From Streptococcus parasanguinis ATCC 15912 (GTDB lineage: Bacteria > Bacillota > Bacilli > Lactobacillales > Streptococcaceae), in assembly GCF_000164675.2 (NCBI RefSeq), contig NC_015678.1, positions 620,001-684,000 on the forward strand: 64,000 bases of DNA, written 5' to 3'. Below the pieces are notes generated by a model. The model saw nothing but the letters and a program-made list of their open reading frames with translations, had not been told where the DNA came from and searched no databases. This document shows positions 27,530 to 37,132 of this stretch, in pieces (within the stretch, counting starts at the first letter, position 1; every line of letters starts with the position of its first letter). The position numbers and the translations under genes are program-made.

Positions 27530-29272
27530 TTAACTAATCTGTTGCTGAGCTGTCTGCATCTTGTAGTAAACACCTTGCGCTTGCATTAGCTCTTCATGAG
27601 TACCATGCTCAACAATGTCGCCATCCACCATGACAAGGATCATATCGGCATTTTGAATGGTCGATAAGCGGTGAGCAATGATAAAGCTGGTCCGTCCTTT
27701 CATGAGTTGATTAAAGGCATCTTGAATCAAGACCTCAGTCCGAGTATCGATGGAGGATGTCGCCTCATCCAAGATCAAAATCTTAGGAACTGAAAGGAAA
27801 ACCCGCGCAATCGTTAAGAGTTGGCGTTGACCTTGGGACAAAGACTCTCCAGCATCTGAAAGATACGTATCGTACCCTTTTGGCAACTGCCGAATGAAGA
27901 AATCTGCATTGGCTGCTTTGGCTGCTTCTATGACTTCTTCTCTAGTTGCATCTGGACGAGAAAAGGCGATATTTTCATGAATGGTCCCGACCTTGAGCCA
28001 GGTTTCTTGCAGAACCATACCAAATTGTTGGCGGTAAGAAGCACGAGTATAGTCCGTAATTGGTACCCCATCAATCGTGATCTCTCCAGAATTAACAGGG
28101 TAGAAACGCATGAGCAGATTAATCAAGGTCGATTTTCCTGCTCCTGTAGGCCCTACAATGGCCACTTTACTGGCAGCTGGAACATGAATGGTTAAATCTT
28201 TGATCAAGGTCCGCCCCAAATCATAGCCAAATGAGACATGCTCAAAACCAATCGCACCTTTGACATCCTGACTTTCCAGAATCTGATGGCCTGTCTCTTC
28301 GACCTCAGCTTGATCCAAGACGCTGTACAAACGCTCTGCACAGGCAAGGGCACTTTGGAGTTCTGACAAGACAGAAGAGATATCATTAAAAGGCTTGGTG
28401 TATTGGTTGACATAATTGAGGAAGGTCACCAATTGACCAACAGTAAAGTGAGATCCCGAAATAATGCGTACAGCACCAAATCCAGCCACTACCGCATAAA
28501 TCAAGGCATTCACAAAGCGAGTGGCAGGGTTGACAGTTGAGGAATAAAAGACAGCGGATTGGGAATAATTGGCATAGCTTTCATTCGTCCCCTTAAAAGT
28601 CGTACGGAATTGATCCTGAGCATTAAAGGACTGGATCAAACTTTCCTGGGTCAAGGACTCTTCGATCAACTGAGTTTGAAGACCACGCGCCTTAGTCTGC
28701 TTTTGGAAAAGTGTATAAGAACGCTTGGCAATAAAACGAGCAATCAACAGGGATAAAGGGGTCAAGACCAGAACCGCCACCATCATAAAGAAATCCAATT
28801 CTGCCATGGTCACGATGGTGACAAGAATGGTTAAGAGGCCTACAAAGAACTGGTTAAAAACCATGAGAAGACCGCTATTAAGTTGCTCTACATCGGTTGT
28901 GAGACGACTGACAAAGTCCCCGCTCCCTTGTTTATCTAGATAAGACAAGGGCAATCGGTGTACTTTTTCCATCACTTCTGCCCTCAGGCTTTGGCTAAAC
29001 CGATAGACCAATTGATTGTAGACAAGAGGATTGATCCATTGGATCAAGGTATTGGCCACAATGACCAGAACCATTTGGATCAGAACAGGCCATAAGACTG
29101 TCATCCCTTGAGGATTGATGACTAAATCAACCGCATGTCCGATCAGGATCGGTAACCAGACCGTTAAGGCCACTTGAGCGATGGTTCCGAGACTAGCTAG
29201 AATCAGGAGCCCGGGATGGTGAGCAAAATCTCTAAACAGACGTTTTAAATAACTAGGGCGTTTTTGACTCAT
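27530..29272 (-). CDS. Heterodimeric ABC exporter subunit with intact Walker B
   Basis: A 580-residue half-transporter: six membrane helices (residues about 1-310), then the nucleotide-binding domain. Walker A is GPTGAGKST, the signature is the variant SLSQGQRQLL, Walker B is ILILDEATSS with the catalytic Glu, and the switch His is in AHRLST. It overlaps its partner gene at 29269 by 4 nt. Paired with that subunit, whose Walker B carries Asp, it forms an asymmetric exporter of the LmrCD/PatAB type; drugs, peptides or lipids are possible substrates. Confidence 0.88.
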   Translation of the reverse strand: MSQKRPSYLKRLFRDFAHHPGLLILASLGTIAQVALTVWLPILIGHAVDLVINPQGMTVLWPVLIQMVLVIVANTLIQWINPLVYNQLVYRFSQSLRAEVMEKVHRLPLSYLDKQGSGDFVSRLTTDVEQLNSGLLMVFNQFFVGLLTILVTIVTMAELDFFMMVAVLVLTPLSLLIARFIAKRSYTLFQKQTKARGLQTQLIEESLTQESLIQSFNAQDQFRTTFKGTNESYANYSQSAVFYSSTVNPATRFVNALIYAVVAGFGAVRIISGSHFTVGQLVTFLNYVNQYTKPFNDISSVLSELQSALACAERLYSVLDQAEVEETGHQILESQDVKGAIGFEHVSFGYDLGRTLIKDLTIHVPAASKVAIVGPTGAGKSTLINLLMRFYPVNSGEITIDGVPITDYTRASYRQQFGMVLQETWLKVGTIHENIAFSRPDATREEVIEAAKAANADFFIRQLPKGYDTYLSDAGESLSQGQRQLLTIARVFLSVPKILILDEATSSIDTRTEVLIQDAFNQLMKGRTSFIIAHRLSTIQNADMILVMVDGDIVEHGTHEELMQAQGVYYKMQTAQQQIS

Positions 29273-30996
29273 GCTTCCTCCCTCCCGTGTTGTGAATAAT
29301 GAATTTCTTGATAAATCTCATTGGTAGACAAAAGGAAATCATGATTTCCCAGTCCTACTTGATGTCCCTTGTTCAAGACCAAAATCTGATCAGCAGACTT
29401 AAGACTATTGGTTCGTTGAGATACTAAGATCAAACTTGTATCACTCAATTCTTCTTTTATCGATTTTAAGAGACGTGCTTCCGTCAAATAATCCAAGGCG
29501 GAGGTCGAATCATCCAAAATCAAGAAAGAAGCCTTCTTCAAAAGGGCACGCGCAATGGTCAACCGTTGACGTTGGCCTCCTGAGAAATTTCGGCCAAAGG
29601 CTTCCACTGGCTCATCCAGTTGTCCTTCTTTTTCACGGACAAAATCAGCCGCCTGAGCTGTTTCTAGTGCCCACCACAAATCATCATCCGATAGATTTTC
29701 TTCCATCCCTAGTAAGAGATTCGAGCGGATAGTCCCTCTAAAGAGCTCTGCCTTCTGTGGGACAACAGCCACCCACTCCCGCCACTCCTTGAGAGTTCTA
29801 GGAGAGTGACCTTGATGATAGAGGGCTAATTTCCCCTGACTAACGGCATACAAATGACTCAATAACTGAACCAGGGTGGATTTCCCAGATCCTGTACCAC
29901 CGATAATTCCCAACATCTGTCCATGATCCAGAACAAAGGAAATATTTTCTAGAGCTGGGCTTGAAGCCGTTGGATAAGTGAAAGAAACTTTCTGGGCGCT
30001 GATCGCTTCTTGCTCTGTTGCAGTTTCTTCTAGCAAAGCTTCTAAGAGGTCTTCTTCCTTCAAATCAAAAATCTCTTGGACACGCTTGGCTGAAATATAG
30101 CTGACATTTAAAGACGTAACCAGCATAGCGAGTTTGATCAATTCTGTTAAAATTTGTAATAAATAATTGACCAAAGCGACCAACATCCCTTGGGTTAGAA
30201 GGCCAGCAGAGATATTCAATTGTCCCTGCCAAATGACACAAATCAAGGTCGTATTGACCACAAGGAAGGTCAAGGGACTCACCAAACTAGACCAGATACC
30301 AGCACGAATTTGCCAAATCTTGTAGTCCTGATTGACCTCTCTAAAATCTTCTAATTCACCAGGCTGTTGTCCAAAGGCCCGAATCACCCGCATCCCTTGA
30401 AATTGCTGACGCGTCACCGTAACCATCCGGTCTGTAATGTTCCGAATCTTGGAAAAGAGCGGATTGACAATCCGAGACATGATAACGATAATCAGGGTTA
30501 AAATCGCCACCATCCCCAGGAACCAAAGAGTGAGTTTAGGACTGATGGTGAAGGCCATGAGGATAGATCCAAAGACAATAATCGGTGCTCTCAAAAAGAG
30601 ACGCAAGAATTGGTTGATCCCAACCTGGATTTGATAGGTATCAGAAGTAAGACGGGTTACCAAACTAGAAGTACCGATCCTATCTCTCTTGTCCTTTGGA
30701 AGCGATAAGATCTTCTCATACAAATCCTTGGTCATCTCGCGGGTAAATCCGACAGCTGCTTTAGAAGAAAAATACTGGGCCGTAATAGCTACGACAACCC
30801 CAAAGCTCGCAAATAAAAACAAAACACCGACCGTCATCACCACTGCGCTCGTTTCCTTTTTCGGAATGACCTGATCGACTAAGTGGGCGATGATTAAGGG
30901 GACACACAATTCAAAAATAGCTTCTAAGAGTTTAAACACGGGCCCTAGAAAAGTTTCCCATAGATAGCCCTTAAAATACTTCAATAATGATTTCAT
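29269..30996 (-). CDS. Heterodimeric ABC exporter subunit with degenerate ATP site
   Basis: A 575-residue half-transporter with six helices and a nucleotide-binding domain. Walker A is GGTGSGKST, the signature is NFSGGQRQRLTIARAL, and Walker B is LILDDSTSALD, with Asp in place of the catalytic Glu; the switch position reads VSQRTN, so the usual His is also replaced, by Gln. Both changes are typical of the non-hydrolytic site of heterodimeric exporters. It is the upstream partner of the 27530-29272 subunit. Confidence 0.88.
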   Translation of the reverse strand: MKSLLKYFKGYLWETFLGPVFKLLEAIFELCVPLIIAHLVDQVIPKKETSAVVMTVGVLFLFASFGVVVAITAQYFSSKAAVGFTREMTKDLYEKILSLPKDKRDRIGTSSLVTRLTSDTYQIQVGINQFLRLFLRAPIIVFGSILMAFTISPKLTLWFLGMVAILTLIIVIMSRIVNPLFSKIRNITDRMVTVTRQQFQGMRVIRAFGQQPGELEDFREVNQDYKIWQIRAGIWSSLVSPLTFLVVNTTLICVIWQGQLNISAGLLTQGMLVALVNYLLQILTELIKLAMLVTSLNVSYISAKRVQEIFDLKEEDLLEALLEETATEQEAISAQKVSFTYPTASSPALENISFVLDHGQMLGIIGGTGSGKSTLVQLLSHLYAVSQGKLALYHQGHSPRTLKEWREWVAVVPQKAELFRGTIRSNLLLGMEENLSDDDLWWALETAQAADFVREKEGQLDEPVEAFGRNFSGGQRQRLTIARALLKKASFLILDDSTSALDYLTEARLLKSIKEELSDTSLILVSQRTNSLKSADQILVLNKGHQVGLGNHDFLLSTNEIYQEIHYSQHGREEA

Positions 30997-31055
30997 ACGA
31001 CTCGATTCTTTTTTTATAGATATACATATTTTACCACAAATTCTTAAGATGAAAA

Positions 31056-31082
31056 AACTCTCCCTGCAGAGCCGAGAGAGTT
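31056..31082 (-). terminator. Terminator after the MFS transporter gene
   Basis: Reverse strand AACTCTC and GAGAGTT stem with a 13-nt loop, followed by TTTTC. It separates the MFS gene from the ABC exporter pair. Confidence 0.7.
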
Positions 31083-31110
31083 GAATACTGACTAGATGTG
31101 GTCAGCAATT

Positions 31111-32310
31111 TTATTCCGTCTTTGTCCCCTTGTTTAATATCTTGCCCATTTTCCCTAATCCAATCAGTAAGAGAGGGAAAGATAGGAATGTTATCAGGCC
31201 TAGCACAAGAAACACAGCTACAAAGCCACAGCTATCAATGAACCAACCAGTCAGTGGGAAAATGACAATCATAGATAGACTAAACATCATCGAATTGATA
31301 CTCAGCATGGTTGCTCGCACACTGGAAGGTAGATAAGCTTGTAAATCATTGTAGTAGATGGGTTGGTAAACGGCATAAAGGGCATTGGTCAAGAGATAGA
31401 CACTCAGATAGGCAAATGGAGTCTTGAATGTTACCAAAAGCAAGACCAAACCTGTCAGTGCAACTAGAATCGGAAAGACTTGATTACTATTCCATTTTTT
31501 TCCGATTTGACTGGCCAAATAAACCGCTAGGAGATTGAATCCACTACCAATTAACATGATGAGCGAAACTTGCCAACTAGCTAAGTCACTAATTTTCTGT
31601 TGGTAGTAAAAATAAAACATACACATGATGGTCCCTACCAACTGATAAGTGAGCATCCAGTAAAACAAGACTGGTTTTTCCTGCCATTCTTGTTTCACTA
31701 CCTCCAATATCCGCTTTAAGGTCAAATGATTTCTTTCATCACTCTTGCTCTCTGGTTCTTTCATCAGAAAGATCAAAAGAATGGAAAGCAAGGAAAGCCC
31801 AATAGCAATATAATAGGTCCAAGCCAATGCTCCGTGAATAAAGAAGCCTGCCACGACTGTACCTAACGTTCGGGTGACTTCGGCCACACCAGACAAGAAG
31901 CTAGAAATCTGAAGATAACGGTCTTTTTGACCTGCTGCCACAGCTGAATCAAATAAGAAAGCTGTACTGGTCCCCGAGTCAAAATTATAAGACCAAGCAT
32001 TGACCATCATAGCAATGGCATAGATCCAAAAATTCCCCTGACCAAATAAAATCAAGATCGAGGATCCAATACTGGACAAGCGAGCCAAATAGAGATTAGT
32101 CTTGTAGCTAAATCGATCGGCCAACATACCAGATGGAATCTCACATAAAAGGCTCGTCCCATGAAAGATACTCTCTAATAGACCAATTTGAAGTAAAGAA
32201 AGACCATTCTGAATAAAAAATAAAATCCAAAAACTGGTGATTCCAAAATAAGATGTAAATTCCAAACCTGTTAGGAGTGAAATATTGCGTTTGTAAGTTC
32301 TTTTAAACAT
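31111..32310 (-). CDS. MFS transporter
   Basis: A 399-residue protein with about twelve predicted helices. The loop after helix 2 reads EIPSGMLADRFSYK, the typical major facilitator motif A region (G-x3-DR). The second half repeats the fold after a basic/acidic central loop (MKEPESKSDERNHLTLKR). Subfamily and substrate are not evident. Single gene with its own terminator. Confidence 0.85.
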   Translation of the reverse strand: MFKRTYKRNISLLTGLEFTSYFGITSFWILFFIQNGLSLLQIGLLESIFHGTSLLCEIPSGMLADRFSYKTNLYLARLSSIGSSILILFGQGNFWIYAIAMMVNAWSYNFDSGTSTAFLFDSAVAAGQKDRYLQISSFLSGVAEVTRTLGTVVAGFFIHGALAWTYYIAIGLSLLSILLIFLMKEPESKSDERNHLTLKRILEVVKQEWQEKPVLFYWMLTYQLVGTIMCMFYFYYQQKISDLASWQVSLIMLIGSGFNLLAVYLASQIGKKWNSNQVFPILVALTGLVLLLVTFKTPFAYLSVYLLTNALYAVYQPIYYNDLQAYLPSSVRATMLSINSMMFSLSMIVIFPLTGWFIDSCGFVAVFLVLGLITFLSFPLLLIGLGKMGKILNKGTKTE

Positions 32311-32368
32311 TGTTTTTCCTCTTTCAATAGATTATATAAGTGTTTCTAAAAGACTTACTTAGATTTGC

Positions 32369-33106
32369 CTACATCTTCTCCACCTCCTTCATTTTTTCTT
32401 GATTCATTTCTTGACGCAGCTGGGCCAATTGATTAGACAAGGACACCAACAATTCGGTTTGCAACTTTTGAATTTCCAGTAAATCCGTCTGGTCTTGCTG
32501 AACCATATGATCAATCTTCGTATGCAGTAAGCGAATTTCTCTTTCCGACTCCATATTGACGTTAAAGTCATTTCGCGCTTGCAGGCGATCATAATCTGCT
32601 GCCCTGTTTTGGCTCATCATGATCAAAGGAGCTTGAATCGCCGCAATAGTAGAAAGCGCAAGATTGAGCAAGATGAACGGATAAGGATCAAAATTCAAGC
32701 CAAAAGGATGCAGGACATTGATCAGCATCCAAATAGCCATCATCAGGATAAAACTAATGATAAAAGTCCATGAACCACCAAAGCGTGCAACCGAATCCGC
32801 CACCCGCTGACCGAAGGTATAGCTGGCTGTCAAGCGGTCTTCAACGTTAAAGGGACGCTCGCTTTCAGGCATGACAGCTGTTACCTGCTGTTTAATGGCT
32901 TCGTTTTTATCATTGGCACGATCAATAATCTGACCTAGATAATCCATACAATATTGGCTCAAATTTTTATACGTGATAAAATCATCCATTTGACTTTCAG
33001 GATAGGAAGTCTTGAGCATCTGTTGAATACTATGGTCTAGATCTGCGATCAAAGCCCCCTGACCATCCTCGTATTCTTTCCCATCGATGATGTCTATTTT
33101 CAGCAT
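32369..33106 (-). CDS. DUF1003 membrane protein
   Basis: A 245-residue protein. A polar N-terminal half of about 110 residues is followed by two adjacent helices (FGGSWTFIISFILMMAIWMLI and PFILLNLALSTIAAIQAP, residues about 110-165) and a C-terminal coiled coil rich in Glu, Gln and Lys. The motif RVADSVARFGGSW and the SQNRAADYDR segment are hallmarks of DUF1003, often annotated as CorA-like or cyclic-nucleotide-related without proof. The start is the ATG of MLKIDII, with GGA 6 nt upstream. Confidence 0.83.
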   Translation of the reverse strand: MLKIDIIDGKEYEDGQGALIADLDHSIQQMLKTSYPESQMDDFITYKNLSQYCMDYLGQIIDRANDKNEAIKQQVTAVMPESERPFNVEDRLTASYTFGQRVADSVARFGGSWTFIISFILMMAIWMLINVLHPFGLNFDPYPFILLNLALSTIAAIQAPLIMMSQNRAADYDRLQARNDFNVNMESEREIRLLHTKIDHMVQQDQTDLLEIQKLQTELLVSLSNQLAQLRQEMNQEKMKEVEKM

Positions 33107-33148
33107 TGAGTTTCCTTTCATAGTTTTTAGGAGCAAATATAAAAGTTA

Positions 33149-33172
33149 AAAACGCCTAATGGCGTTTTTACG
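33149..33172. terminator. Terminator after asnS
   Basis: AAAAACGCC and GGCGTTTTT form a perfect stem with a TAAT loop, giving T runs on both strands. Confidence 0.85.
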
Positions 33173-33176
33173 TCTA

Positions 33177-34520
33177 TTAAGGTTTGATACGATGCAACAT
33201 ACGTGGGAATGGAATGGCTTCACGGATGTGTTTAGTACCAGCTGCGAAAGTGACCATCCGTTCAATCCCAATACCAAATCCACCGTGTGGAACTGTACCG
33301 TATTTACGAAGGTCAAGGTAGAATTCATACTCTGTCCGATCCATGCCAAGAGATTCCATCTTCGCAACAAGAGCGTCGTAGTCTTCCTCACGCATTGAAC
33401 CACCGATGATTTCTCCGTAGCCTTCTGGTGCGAGCAAGTCGGCACAAAGCACGCGGTCTGGGTTACCAGGAACTGGCTTCATGTAGAAGGCCTTGATGTC
33501 AGCTGGATAGTTGATCACGAAGGTTGGCACACCAAAGTGGTTTGAAATCCATGTTTCATGTGGTGAACCGAAGTCGTCTCCATGTTCCAAATGCTCATAA
33601 TCCGCATCTTCATCGTTTTCATGCTCTTGCAAGAGATCAATCGCTTCATCGTAAGTGATGCGTTTGAATGGTTCAGCAATGTAGCGTTTCAAGAGCTCCG
33701 TATCACGCTCCAATGTTTCCAAGGCTTGAGGAGCACGATCCAAAACACCTTGAAGAAGAGCTTTGACATATGCTTCTTGCAAGTCAAGTGATTCATCATG
33801 TGTCAAGTAAGAGTACTCAGCGTCCATCATCCAGAACTCAGTCAAGTGACGGCGAGTCTTAGATTTTTCAGCACGGAATACTGGACCAAAGTCAAAGACG
33901 CGACCAAGGGCCATTGCACCAGCTTCAAGATAAAGCTGACCTGATTGGCTCAAGTAGGCTGGTGTTCCAAAGTAGTCTGTTTCAAACAGTTCAGTTGAAT
34001 CTTCCGCCGCATTTCCTGAAAGAATTGGACTATCAAACTTCATGAAACCGTTCTTATCGAAGAACTCATAAGTTGCATAGATAATAGCATTACGGATTTG
34101 CATGACAGCGACTTGTTTACGTGAACGCAACCACAAGTGGCGGTTATCCATCAAGAAGTCTGTCCCGTGTTCTTTTGGAGTGATTGGGTAATCTTGAGAT
34201 TCACCGATGACTTCGATGTCCGTAATATCCAATTCGTAACCAAATTTAGAACGCTCGTCTTCTTTGACAATACCAGTCACAAACACTGATGTTTCTTGGC
34301 TCAAGCGTTTGATGGTGTCAAATTTTTCAAGACCCACTTCTTCTCCGAATTTTTCGATAAAGTTTGGTTTGAAAGCTACACCTTGGAAAAAGGCAGTTCC
34401 GTCACGCAATTGCAAGAAAGCAATTTTTCCTTTACCTGATTTATTGGCCACCCAAGCACCGATGGTCACTTCTTGACCAACATAGTCTTTTACTTCGATG
34501 ATAGTAATCCGTTTTGTCAT
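33177..34520 (-). CDS. asnS: Asparaginyl-tRNA synthetase
   Basis: Class IIb synthetase charging tRNA-Asn. At 447 residues it has the normal length. An N-terminal OB-fold anticodon-binding domain ([16 protein letters not shown]) is followed by the catalytic core with motif 2 ([20 protein letters not shown]) and motif 3 ([10 protein letters not shown]). Two adjacent ATGs follow AAAGGAAG; I use the second, giving MTKRITII as in other streptococci. An extended -10 TGATACAAT lies about 50 bp upstream. Preceded on the same strand by the aminotransferase gene, as commonly in streptococci. Confidence 0.97.
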   Translation of the reverse strand: MTKRITIIEVKDYVGQEVTIGAWVANKSGKGKIAFLQLRDGTAFFQGVAFKPNFIEKFGEEVGLEKFDTIKRLSQETSVFVTGIVKEDERSKFGYELDITDIEVIGESQDYPITPKEHGTDFLMDNRHLWLRSRKQVAVMQIRNAIIYATYEFFDKNGFMKFDSPILSGNAAEDSTELFETDYFGTPAYLSQSGQLYLEAGAMALGRVFDFGPVFRAEKSKTRRHLTEFWMMDAEYSYLTHDESLDLQEAYVKALLQGVLDRAPQALETLERDTELLKRYIAEPFKRITYDEAIDLLQEHENDEDADYEHLEHGDDFGSPHETWISNHFGVPTFVINYPADIKAFYMKPVPGNPDRVLCADLLAPEGYGEIIGGSMREEDYDALVAKMESLGMDRTEYEFYLDLRKYGTVPHGGFGIGIERMVTFAAGTKHIREAIPFPRMLHRIKP

Positions 34521-34636
34521 CATTCATCTTCCTTTTCTCGTTAAACTTGTCCGAAGACATTATCTTCTTAATTGTATCATAAAAAGGCTTTCAGTGCTAG
34601 ATTCTACCTGTGAAAACCAGATATTTTTTAAAGAAA

Positions 34637-34665
34637 AAGATCCTCAGCTCATTACTAAGGATCTT
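34637..34665 (-). terminator. Terminator after the aminotransferase gene
   Basis: Reverse strand AAGATCCT and AGGATCTT stem with a 13-nt loop, followed by TTTCTTT. It separates the aminotransferase gene from asnS. Confidence 0.8.
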
Positions 34666-34671
34666 ACGATT

Positions 34672-35850
34672 TTATTTTTCCATAAAGGCCTTGAGTCGGC
34701 GAACAGCTTCTTTAAGGGTATCCAAATCCGTCGCATAAGACAAGCGAACATTTTCAGGGGCACCAAAGCCAGCTCCTGTTACTAAAGCAACCTCTGCTTC
34801 TTCTAAAATTGCTGTGGTAAATTCCGTCACATCCGTATAGCCCTTCATCTCCATGGCCTTCTTGACATTTGGGAAGAGATAGAATGCTCCTTGAGGTTTG
34901 ATGGCTTCAAAACCAGGCACTTCATTCAACAAAGGATAAATAGTATTCAAACGCTCTTCAAAAGCCTGACGCATGATCTCAATAGAAGATTGATCTCCTG
35001 TGAGGGCTTCGATTGCGGCATATTGGGAAACGGTTGTTAAGTTGGATGTTGTTTGGCTAATCACCTTGGCCATAGCTCCGATAATCTCAGGATCTCCTAC
35101 AGCAAAACCAACCCGCCAACCAGTCATAGCATAGGTTTTAGAAACTCCATTAATCACGATAGTTTGCTTGCGAATCGCTTCTGATAAGCTAGAAATAGGC
35201 GTAAAGGTATTGCCATTGTAGACCAATCGCCCATAGATATCGTCTGCCAAAATCAAGATATCATGCTCAACAGCCCAATTTCCAATTGCTTCGAGCTCTT
35301 CTTTACTGTAGATCATTCCTGTTGGATTGGATGGCGAATTCAGCAAGACCACCTTGGTCTTGTCTGTCCGTGCTGCTTCCAGTTGCTCTACCGTTGCCTT
35401 GAAGTGATTTTCTTCTGTTGTTTGGAAAGTAACAGGTGTGCCTTCTACCATCTTAACCTGGTCTACATAAGAAACCCAGCAAGGGGTTGGAATGATGACT
35501 TCATCACCTGGATTGATGACAGAAGTAAAGAAGGCATAGAGGATAAACTTAGCACCAGTACCAACCACAACCTCATTACGGTTCACTGCATAGCCATAAA
35601 ATCCCTTCATATAGTCACTAATGGCATCCTTCAATTCTGGAAGTCCAGATGCAACCGTATAAAAGCTAGCGCGACCATCCTCGATCGATGCGACTGCTGC
35701 TTCTTGAATATTTTTTGGAGTCGCAAAGTCAGGTTGACCCAGGGTCAAACTCAAGATATCACGACCTTCTGCTGCCAAAGCTTTGGCACGCGCATTTGCA
35801 GCCAAGGTCACACTTTCTTCCATTTCCAATACACGATTTGATAATTTCAT
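34672..35850 (-). CDS. PLP-dependent class I aminotransferase (aspartate aminotransferase family)
   Basis: A 392-residue fold-type I enzyme. The PLP lysine lies in NGVSKTYAMTGWRVG, the loop NSPSNPTGMIYS binds substrate and cofactor, and the C-terminal arginine is in NVRLSYA. These features fit the AspB/AspC group making aspartate from oxaloacetate and glutamate, though aromatic or other specificity cannot be excluded. Located between the DUF5590 gene (16 bp upstream) and asnS on the same strand, it may supply aspartate for asparagine and pyrimidine synthesis. Confidence 0.9.
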   Translation of the reverse strand: MKLSNRVLEMEESVTLAANARAKALAAEGRDILSLTLGQPDFATPKNIQEAAVASIEDGRASFYTVASGLPELKDAISDYMKGFYGYAVNRNEVVVGTGAKFILYAFFTSVINPGDEVIIPTPCWVSYVDQVKMVEGTPVTFQTTEENHFKATVEQLEAARTDKTKVVLLNSPSNPTGMIYSKEELEAIGNWAVEHDILILADDIYGRLVYNGNTFTPISSLSEAIRKQTIVINGVSKTYAMTGWRVGFAVGDPEIIGAMAKVISQTTSNLTTVSQYAAIEALTGDQSSIEIMRQAFEERLNTIYPLLNEVPGFEAIKPQGAFYLFPNVKKAMEMKGYTDVTEFTTAILEEAEVALVTGAGFGAPENVRLSYATDLDTLKEAVRRLKAFMEK

Positions 35851-35866
35851 ATTTCCTCCTCAAATC

Positions 35867-36340
35867 TTAAAAAACACCAATGACTTTCCCAGTCTTGAAA
35901 TCTACCACATAATAAGAGCTCCCAGCCTTGACTTCCCAGATCGGTTTGCCTTTAAAGCGACCAAAAGTTACACGATCAATCGCGTCCTGACTCTCCTCTT
36001 TTACAATCGCAGTTGCTTTTTTTTGGCTAATCCCATCTTCTAAAGAATAAGCATAAACTGTATTATCTGCCTGATCAACTAAGACGGCCAGTTTTTTTCC
36101 AGCTTGATCTTTTCCAATAAAGGAAGCATAAGCTTTTTGTCCATGAAAAACGGTTTCTGTGTCAACCGTCACCATCGAAGAGTGAGAAAAGGCCGTTTTT
36201 CTATTCTTTACCAATTGATCTTGCAATCGATCAGAAGTCTTCTCTACAAGAAAAAGGCTAGAAAAGAGTACCGTCATCGCTAAGATACAGATTCCTATTA
36301 CATGTTGCCATAACATAAAATGATTTTTTTTCTGTTTCAC
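35867..36340 (-). CDS. DUF5590-type membrane-anchored protein
   Basis: A 157-residue protein: a short basic N-terminus (KQKKNHF), one membrane anchor (residues about 11-30) and an extracellular domain with two repeats of the peptidase-propeptide-like YycI/YpmB fold (ISQKKATAIVKEE, KPIWEVKAGSSYYVVDFKTGKVIG). This matches the YpmB-like DUF5590 family, of unknown function. The start is taken as GTG at 36340 because the basic tail and membrane segment follow at once; the -10 box TATAAT is only 6 nt upstream, so the mRNA may be leaderless. Probably co-transcribed with the aminotransferase gene. Confidence 0.78.
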   Translation of the reverse strand: MKQKKNHFMLWQHVIGICILAMTVLFSSLFLVEKTSDRLQDQLVKNRKTAFSHSSMVTVDTETVFHGQKAYASFIGKDQAGKKLAVLVDQADNTVYAYSLEDGISQKKATAIVKEESQDAIDRVTFGRFKGKPIWEVKAGSSYYVVDFKTGKVIGVF

Positions 36341-36346
36341 TCCCTC

Positions 36347-36375
36347 ATTATACACCAAAGCCACTTATAATTCTA
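36347..36375 (-). promoter_or_regulatory. Promoter of the DUF5590-aminotransferase genes
   Basis: Reverse strand -35 TAGAAT, 17-bp spacer, perfect -10 TATAAT within TTGGTGTATAAT. The GTG start follows 6 nt after the -10. Confidence 0.65.
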
Positions 36376-36406
36376 TAGATTTTCAAGAAAGAATTGTTAC
36401 GATTAT

Positions 36407-36423
36407 TACACTTGGTGTATAAT
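36407..36423 (+). promoter_or_regulatory. Palindrome and second promoter element in the divergent MarR region
   Basis: TACAC-TTG-GTGTA palindrome overlapping a forward -10 TATAAT (-35-like TTGTTA 18 bp upstream). The 12-mer TTGGTGTATAAT here is an exact inverted copy of the one in the divergent DUF5590 promoter at 36347-36358, suggesting a shared operator. Confidence 0.45.
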
Positions 36424-36536
36424 ATTATGGTATAAAATAATTTGATAAATAAAGCTAAATCAACACTTTATGCATTCTGTGTCGATTTATTAATAATTTT
36501 GTCATAATTTTGTAATTAATTTGATAATAAAATTAA

Positions 36537-36565
36537 ATGACAGAAATACTATTTATTGATAAAAT
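36537..36565 (+). promoter_or_regulatory. Promoter directly abutting the MarR start
   Basis: -35 ATGACA, 17-bp spacer, extended -10 TGATAAAAT, ending 6 nt before the ATG of the MarR gene. Confidence 0.65.
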
Positions 36566-36571
36566 ATAGGT

Positions 36572-37018
36572 ATGGAAAATTTAAAGAGATTATTTAAAGA
36601 AGCAAATGTAGATTTAAAAACCCTGATCGTCTTCCACAAGGCAGAACGATTGATTCGCGCATCTGAGGCCCATATCTTTAAAAAGCATCAGTTGACACCG
36701 ACCCAATTCTCTGTACTTGAAACCTTGTATAGCAAGGGCGATCTTCGCATTCAAGATTTGATTGACAGCATTCTTGCGACCTCTGGAAATATGACTGTGG
36801 TTATCCGAAATATGGTCCGAGATGGTTGGATTACGCGCGAAACAGATCCTGAGGACCGTCGTGCCTATCTTGTGTCCATCACAGATGCGGGACGTCAAAA
36901 AATTGAAGAAGCACTTCCAGATCATATCAAAAATATTCAACGCTTGATGCAAGTCTTTAACAGTAATGAACAAGCTGAATTGCAAGAATTGTTGAAGAAA
37001 TTTAAAAATATTGCCTAA
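36572..37018 (+). CDS. MarR family transcriptional regulator
   Basis: A 148-residue winged-helix regulator. Dimerization helices flank the DNA-binding core: LTPTQFSVLETLY, LRIQDLIDSILATSGNMTVVIRNM (recognition helix) and the wing DPEDRRAYLVSITDAG, with the invariant DRR signature. It is divergent from the DUF5590 gene. Only a weak AGG lies before the ATG, and the -10 box ends 6 nt upstream. Ligand and targets are unknown; autoregulation and control of the divergent gene are likely by analogy. Confidence 0.9.
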   Translation: MENLKRLFKEANVDLKTLIVFHKAERLIRASEAHIFKKHQLTPTQFSVLETLYSKGDLRIQDLIDSILATSGNMTVVIRNMVRDGWITRETDPEDRRAYLVSITDAGRQKIEEALPDHIKNIQRLMQVFNSNEQAELQELLKKFKNIA

Positions 37019-37041
37019 GCCAATTGCTCAAGACGATTCTG

Positions 37042-37070
37042 ACTCCAAAATCCTCTATTTTGGAGTTTTC
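37042..37070 (+). terminator. Terminator after the MarR gene
   Basis: ACTCCAAAAT and ATTTTGGAGT form a perfect 10-bp stem with a 5-nt loop, followed by TTTTC. Confidence 0.85.
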
Positions 37071-37102
37071 ATCGTGCATTCTCTTTATCTAACAGATTTA
37101 AA

Positions 37103-37132
37103 AAATATTCCTGACGCTTCTCAGGAATATTT
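37103..37132 (-). terminator. Terminator after yaaA
   Basis: AAATATTCCTGA and TCAGGAATATTT form a perfect 12-bp stem with a 6-nt loop; T residues follow on both strands. It lies 1 bp from the yaaA stop. Confidence 0.85.

Noticed and set aside
33177..35850. T-box leader expected upstream of asnS
   Set aside because: The 148-bp gap holds only the aminotransferase terminator and an extended -10; there is no T-box motif.
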